A DNA stretch of 49,428 nt from a bacterium. GTDB taxonomy: Bacteria; Pseudomonadota; Alphaproteobacteria; Ferrovibrionales; Ferrovibrionaceae. Below the pieces are notes generated by a model, which saw only the letters and a list, made by a program, of their open reading frames with translations, ran no database searches and was not told the origin of the DNA. Position 1 is the first letter of the stretch; every line of letters starts with the position of its first letter. Below are positions 45,844 through 49,428 of this stretch, piece by piece. The position numbers and the translations under genes are program-made. Location: the NCBI GenBank assembly GCA_022844005.1, contig JALHMN010000012.1, positions 1-49,428 of the forward strand, in the 5' to 3' direction.

Positions 45844-46836
45844 ATGATCCGGCAGATCCTTCTCGTATTCCTGATCCTTCTTTCCCCTCGGCCGGCCCTG
45901 TCCGCGGATACCGGGGGACTGGCTCCCGCAGTGGAAAAGGCTCGCGCCCTGCCGAGGCTTAACGCCCTCATCGTCGCGCGCGAGGGACGGATTCTCGTCG
46001 AACGCGCCTTCCGCGGTCCGGGCCTGGACCAGCCGGTGAACGTCAAATCGGTGTCGAAGGCACTGATCTCCGCCTTGGTCGGCCGCGCCATAGCCGAAGG
46101 CGTGATCGCGGGCGTCGACACCCCGATCCGGCCCCTGCTGGCGGGGAGTATCCCGGCCGGCGCCGATCCCCGGCTGGACCGGATTACGGTCGGCCATCTC
46201 CTCTCGATGCAAGCCGGGCTCGAGCGTACGTCCGGTCCGAACTACGGCCGGTGGGTTTCGAGCGGGAACTGGGTCGCCTACGCCCTGTCGCGCCCCTTCG
46301 TGGAGGAGCCGGGCGGCCCCATGCTCTATTCCACCGGCAGCACTCATCTCCTTTCCGCCATCCTGAGCCGCGCATCCGCTCGCAGCACATTGGACCTCGC
46401 GCGGGAATGGCTGGGCGAACCACTCGACATCAACATTCCGGCCTGGGAGCGCGACCCCCAGGGCATCTTCATGGGCGGCAACAACATGGCCCTGTCGCCG
46501 CGCGCATTGCTGCGCTTCGGCGAAATGTATCGCGAGAAGGGGCGGGTAGACGGCCGAGAGGTGCTGCCCGAAGCCTGGATACGCGCCTCCTGGACGCCGC
46601 GCACGACGTCGCGGTTCACGGGCCATGGCTACGGATATGGCTGGTTCATTACCGATATGGCGGAGACACGTGTGTACTACGCCTGGGGCCATGGCGGGCA
46701 GATGCTGTATGTCGTGCCAGCCCATGACCTCACCGTGGTGATGACGTCGACCCCCGGGCCCGCTGCCGGCTATGACGGGTACGTGCGCGACCTGCATCGG
46801 CTGCTGGAGGACGATATCATCGCCGCCCTCGACTGA
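45844..46836 (+). CDS. Exported serine hydrolase (beta-lactamase/PBP4* family)
   Basis: A 330-residue protein with a Sec signal peptide (about 1-21, ending PALSA). The SxxK catalytic pair is Ser69-Lys72 (SVSK), and a YSTGS motif at Tyr162 replaces the usual YxN; HGG near residue 280 stands where KTG would be. This is the class C-like serine hydrolase family: esterases, peptidases or penicillin-binding-like proteins in the periplasm. A CATAAT -10-like box (45828-45833) lies so close to the ATG (45844) that a leaderless mRNA is possible; no SD is seen. Substrate unknown; it is 32 nt upstream of the P450 gene. Confidence 0.87.
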   Translation: MIRQILLVFLILLSPRPALSADTGGLAPAVEKARALPRLNALIVAREGRILVERAFRGPGLDQPVNVKSVSKALISALVGRAIAEGVIAGVDTPIRPLLAGSIPAGADPRLDRITVGHLLSMQAGLERTSGPNYGRWVSSGNWVAYALSRPFVEEPGGPMLYSTGSTHLLSAILSRASARSTLDLAREWLGEPLDINIPAWERDPQGIFMGGNNMALSPRALLRFGEMYREKGRVDGREVLPEAWIRASWTPRTTSRFTGHGYGYGWFITDMAETRVYYAWGHGGQMLYVVPAHDLTVVMTSTPGPAAGYDGYVRDLHRLLEDDIIAALD

Positions 46837-46868
46837 CGGCATCAAGCCGCCCCGGGAACGAAAGCGCC

Positions 46869-48077
46869 ATGTCCCTGCCCGCTCCGCATCCCTCGATCCC
46901 CAATCTCGACATCGATCCCTTCTCGAACGCTTTCCTCTCCGACCCGTATCCCTATCACGCAACGCTGCGCGATGCCGGTCCCGTGGTCTGGCTGCCGCGC
47001 TACGGCATCTACGCTGTCGCCCGCTATGAGGAGGTCCGCGCGACGCTGACCGACCACCGGACCTTCATTTCCGGGGCGGGCGTCGGGCTGAAGGATCTGC
47101 GCAGGGAACCCGGACATGTGCTGGCGCGCGGCCTGACACTGCAGATCGACCCGCCGGAGCATACCCGCGGGCGGCTGGTGCTGGGCCGCGCCATGTCGCT
47201 GCCGGTGGCACGCCGCCTGCGCGAGGACTTCGCCGCAGAGGCACGCAGGCTGGCCGAGGAACTGCTCACTCGCCGACACATTGATGCTGTCGCCGATCTG
47301 GCCGAGGCCTATCCGCTCAAGGTGTTTCCCGACGCCGTCGGGATCGCCTCGGAGGGGCGCGAGCATCTGCTCGCCTGGAGCACGCTGGTCTTCAATGCCT
47401 TCGGGCCCGAGAACGACCTCCTGCGCCAGAGCCGCGAGGCGGGCCAGAAGGCGCTCGACTGGGTGATGGCGAATTGCCGGCGCGACGCCGTCCGGCCCGG
47501 CGGCCTCGCCGCCATGATCTATGCCGCCGTCGATCGCGGCGACCTGACGGAGGAGGAGGCGCCTTTCCTGGTCCGCCCCTTCCTGACCGCGGGAATCGAT
47601 ACGACCGTGAGCGGCCTCGGCAACCTCTTTCTGGGCTTCGCCCAGCACCCTGGGCAATGGGCGAGGCTGCGCGCCGACCCTTCGCTCGCGAAACCCGCCT
47701 TCGAGGAGGCGCTGCGCTGGGAGTCTCCCGTGCAAGCCTTCTTCCGCACCGCCGCGGTCGACACCGAGATCGCTGGCCACCCCGTCCCGGCCGATGCCAA
47801 GGTGCTGGTCTTCATGGCGGCGGCCAACCGCGATCCGCGGAAGTGGGGCGATCCCGACACTTTCGACATCACGCGGGACACGCGCGGCCACCTCGCCTTC
47901 GGCACCGGCATCCATCTCTGTGTCGGCCAGATGATCGCCCGGCTGGAAGCGGAAGTGGTCCTGGAGGCCCTCATCTCCCGCGTGGCGGAGATCAGGCTGG
48001 CGGGCGAGCCACGGCGGAAACTGAACAACACCATGCGCGCGCTGGAACACCTGCCCGTCGAATTGTTGAAGGCATAG
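46869..48077 (+). CDS. Cytochrome P450, CYP199-like
   Basis: A 402-residue P450 with the oxygen-activation motif AGIDTT (241-246), ExxR at Glu280-Arg283, and the haem loop FGTGIHLCVG with ligand Cys351. The overall sequence, notably IDPFSNAFLSDPYPY, LAEAYPLKVFPDAVGI, HLLAWSTLVFNAFGPENDLL and ESPVQAFFRT, closely parallels CYP199A enzymes that oxidise para-substituted benzoates such as 4-methoxybenzoate. The natural substrate here is therefore probably an aromatic acid. Its ferredoxin and reductase partners are not adjacent. It is followed after 11 nt by a HAD hydrolase. Confidence 0.9.
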   Translation: MSLPAPHPSIPNLDIDPFSNAFLSDPYPYHATLRDAGPVVWLPRYGIYAVARYEEVRATLTDHRTFISGAGVGLKDLRREPGHVLARGLTLQIDPPEHTRGRLVLGRAMSLPVARRLREDFAAEARRLAEELLTRRHIDAVADLAEAYPLKVFPDAVGIASEGREHLLAWSTLVFNAFGPENDLLRQSREAGQKALDWVMANCRRDAVRPGGLAAMIYAAVDRGDLTEEEAPFLVRPFLTAGIDTTVSGLGNLFLGFAQHPGQWARLRADPSLAKPAFEEALRWESPVQAFFRTAAVDTEIAGHPVPADAKVLVFMAAANRDPRKWGDPDTFDITRDTRGHLAFGTGIHLCVGQMIARLEAEVVLEALISRVAEIRLAGEPRRKLNNTMRALEHLPVELLKA

Positions 48078-48088
48078 AGGGTCTGCGC

Positions 48089-48712
48089 GTGGTCAAAGCC
48101 CTTCTGGTCGATGTCGACGGTGTGCTGGTGCGAGGGCGGCCCGCGGACGGAGCGCCCTGGGCAAGCAGCCTCGAGGCCGACCTCGGTCTCAGGCCCGCAG
48201 ACCTGCACGACGCGTTCTTCGCCCGGCATTGGGAAGAGATCGTGCTGGGGCGCGCCGGCCTGGTCGATCGGCTGTCCGAAACCTTGCGGGAGATTGCCCC
48301 GCACCTGACTGCCGAACGGCTGATCGCCTATTGGTTCGACCGGGATTCCCGCCTCGATCTGATGCTGCTCGACGAGTTGGGGGCGCAGCGCGCCGCCGGT
48401 CGCGAGATCCATCTGGCCACCAACCAGGAGCACGAGCGGGCAGCCTATCTGATGCAGGCCCTTGGCCTAGCCTCTCATGTCGATGGAATGCACTATTCGG
48501 CCGCGCTCGGCTGCCGGAAGCCGGACCCGTCCTTCTTCCTCGCTGTTGCCGGTCGGCTCTGCCGTCCGCCGGGCGAGCTTCTCCTGATCGACGACACGCC
48601 CGAGAATCTGGAGGGCGCCCGGGCGGCCGGTTGCCAAGCGGCGCTGTGGACGGGCGAGACGTCGCTGGCGGCCCTGCTGCGGCCGCTTGGCAGCGGCGCA
48701 GGCCACCCCTAA
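48089..48712 (+). CDS. HAD-superfamily hydrolase
   Basis: A 207-residue HAD phosphatase-like protein: nucleophile Asp8 and acid/base Asp10 in LLVDVDGVLVRG, the ATNQ motif II Thr at about 111, the CRKPDPSFF motif III Lys, and the IDDTPENLEGARAAG motif IV. Such enzymes dephosphorylate small metabolites or act as haloacid dehalogenase-type enzymes. The start is a GTG at 48089 with AGAGGG seven nt upstream. It lies 11 nt after the P450 gene and 52 nt before the deacylase, so the three may be co-transcribed, but no pathway links them yet. Confidence 0.87.
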   Translation: MVKALLVDVDGVLVRGRPADGAPWASSLEADLGLRPADLHDAFFARHWEEIVLGRAGLVDRLSETLREIAPHLTAERLIAYWFDRDSRLDLMLLDELGAQRAAGREIHLATNQEHERAAYLMQALGLASHVDGMHYSAALGCRKPDPSFFLAVAGRLCRPPGELLLIDDTPENLEGARAAGCQAALWTGETSLAALLRPLGSGAGHP

Positions 48713-48764
48713 CCTCGCCCCGAATCGGGCCGTGCGAGAGCCCATGATCTCGAGGGAAGCGGCG

Positions 48765-49428
48765 ATGCATGACCTGATCATCCGCAATGCCGACATGGCC
48801 GATGGGCTGGGCAACCCCCTGGTGCGCGCGGATGTCGCGGTGAAAAACGGCCGGATCGCCGCCATCGGCGCGATCACAGGCGCCGCCGCCGACGAGATCG
48901 ACGCGGAGGGATTGGTGCTGGCCCCGGGCGTGATCGACGTCCACACGCATTACGACGCCCAACTCACCTGGGACCCGACGGCCTCGCCCTCGCCCGCGCT
49001 CGGCGTCACCACCGTCGTCATCGGCAATTGCGGCTTCGGTATCGCCCCCGCCAGCCCCGACGTGCGCGGCACCATCGCGCGCAATCTGTCGGTGGTGGAG
49101 GCGATGTCGATCGACTGCCTGGAAGCCGGCATCGACTGGAGTTTCGAGAGCTTCGCCGAGTATCTCGACCTGCTGCGGCGCAAGGGCGTCTATCCCAATG
49201 TCGCCGCCTATGCCTCGCATTCCGCCATCCGCTCCTGCGTGATGAAGGATGCCGGTTCCGAACGCGCCGCCACGCCGGTGGAACTCGCCGACATGGTCGC
49301 GCTGTTCCGGCAGTGCATGCAGGCCGGCGCCTTCGGCCTCGGCTCCTCCACCTTCGAGAACCACAACGGCTGGAACGGCATCCCGGTCCCCTCGCGCCTT
49401 GCCACCCCCGAGGAATTTCGCGCCTTCG
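48765..49428 (+). CDS. N-acyl-D-amino-acid deacylase/amidohydrolase-3 family (partial, C-terminus off window)
   Basis: The frame is open to the right edge after 221 codons without a stop. The first ~65 residues form the composite beta-sandwich domain of amidohydrolases (LIIRNADMADGLGNPLVRADVAVKNGRIAAIG), followed by VIDVHTHYDAQL (metal-binding His-x-His), GVTTVVIGNCGFG (with the Cys of D-aminoacylases), SHSAIRSCVM and AGAFGLGSSTFEN. The family removes acyl groups from D-amino acids or opens related ureas. I start at ATG 48765, with AGGGA eight nt upstream; an ATG at 48744 would add seven residues. The full length in this family is about 500-570 residues. Confidence 0.88.
   Translation, partial: MHDLIIRNADMADGLGNPLVRADVAVKNGRIAAIGAITGAAADEIDAEGLVLAPGVIDVHTHYDAQLTWDPTASPSPALGVTTVVIGNCGFGIAPASPDVRGTIARNLSVVEAMSIDCLEAGIDWSFESFAEYLDLLRRKGVYPNVAAYASHSAIRSCVMKDAGSERAATPVELADMVALFRQCMQAGAFGLGSSTFENHNGWNGIPVPSRLATPEEFRAF

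Overview
The window is GC-rich chromosomal DNA of an alphaproteobacterium, most likely of Rhodospirillales type. The main evidence is the yqeY-dnaG-rpoD macromolecular-synthesis cluster, a chorismate mutase-hisC-tyrC aromatic amino acid cluster with ycjX/ycjF attached, ileS-lspA followed by a DUF3035 lipoprotein, and many short-chain acyl-CoA genes. No rRNA, tRNA, CRISPR array, prophage or intact transposase is visible. Nearly everything is ordinary, tightly packed chromosome with frequent 4-nt ATGA/GTGA gene couplings. The one conspicuous exception is a ~0.9 kb non-coding stretch at 10891-11798.

Layout. 1-279 (minus): start of a secreted glycine-rich protein running off the left edge. 527-2433 (plus): acyl-CoA dehydrogenase coupled to a hotdog-type thioesterase. 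7735-2430 (minus): chorismate mutase, hisC, tyrC, ycjX, ycjF. 9670-7872 (minus): gloB, glutathione transferase, cupin. 9792-10890 (plus): nitroreductase and a small 4-TM protein. 10891-11798: hairpin-rich non-coding region with a nested inverted repeat, a promoter-like sequence and a family of 16-18 bp palindromes. 11799-14055 (plus): rpiB-glyA-nrdR. 15976-14066 (minus): orphan peptide-binding protein. 16159-16599 (plus): AhpD-like protein. 22665-16596 (minus): ileS, lspA, DUF3035 lipoprotein, a divergent acyl-CoA carboxyltransferase and speG. 23701-22832 (minus): enoyl-CoA hydratase. 25944-23842 (minus): CHASE2 adenylate cyclase, with a tiny secreted protein divergent from it.

Second half. 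28752-26376 (minus): mtnP-apt-rfbA, in which MtnP releases adenine and Apt salvages it. 28864-31610: a SPASM radical SAM protein convergent with a NanM-type sugar O-methyltransferase. 36193-31857 (minus): yqeY-dnaG-rpoD, with a terminator-like hairpin before rpoD. 36359-39609: DMT exporter convergent with an orphan molybdopterin hydroxylase. 39735-42991 (plus): CitE-family malyl-CoA enzyme, mesaconyl-CoA hydratase and CaiB/BaiF CoA-transferase, a methylmalyl/mesaconyl-CoA module closed by a strong hairpin. 43124-44203: LLM flavin oxidoreductase. 45709-44204 (minus): a second class III cyclase that lacks the adenine-specifying lysine. 45844-49428 (plus): serine hydrolase, CYP199-like P450, HAD hydrolase and the start of an N-acyl-D-amino-acid deacylase.

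The parts most deserving follow-up are the hairpin-dense non-coding region, the radical SAM/methyltransferase pair, the lysine-less cyclase, and the chorismate mutase whose C-terminal half looks like a shrunken prephenate dehydratase.
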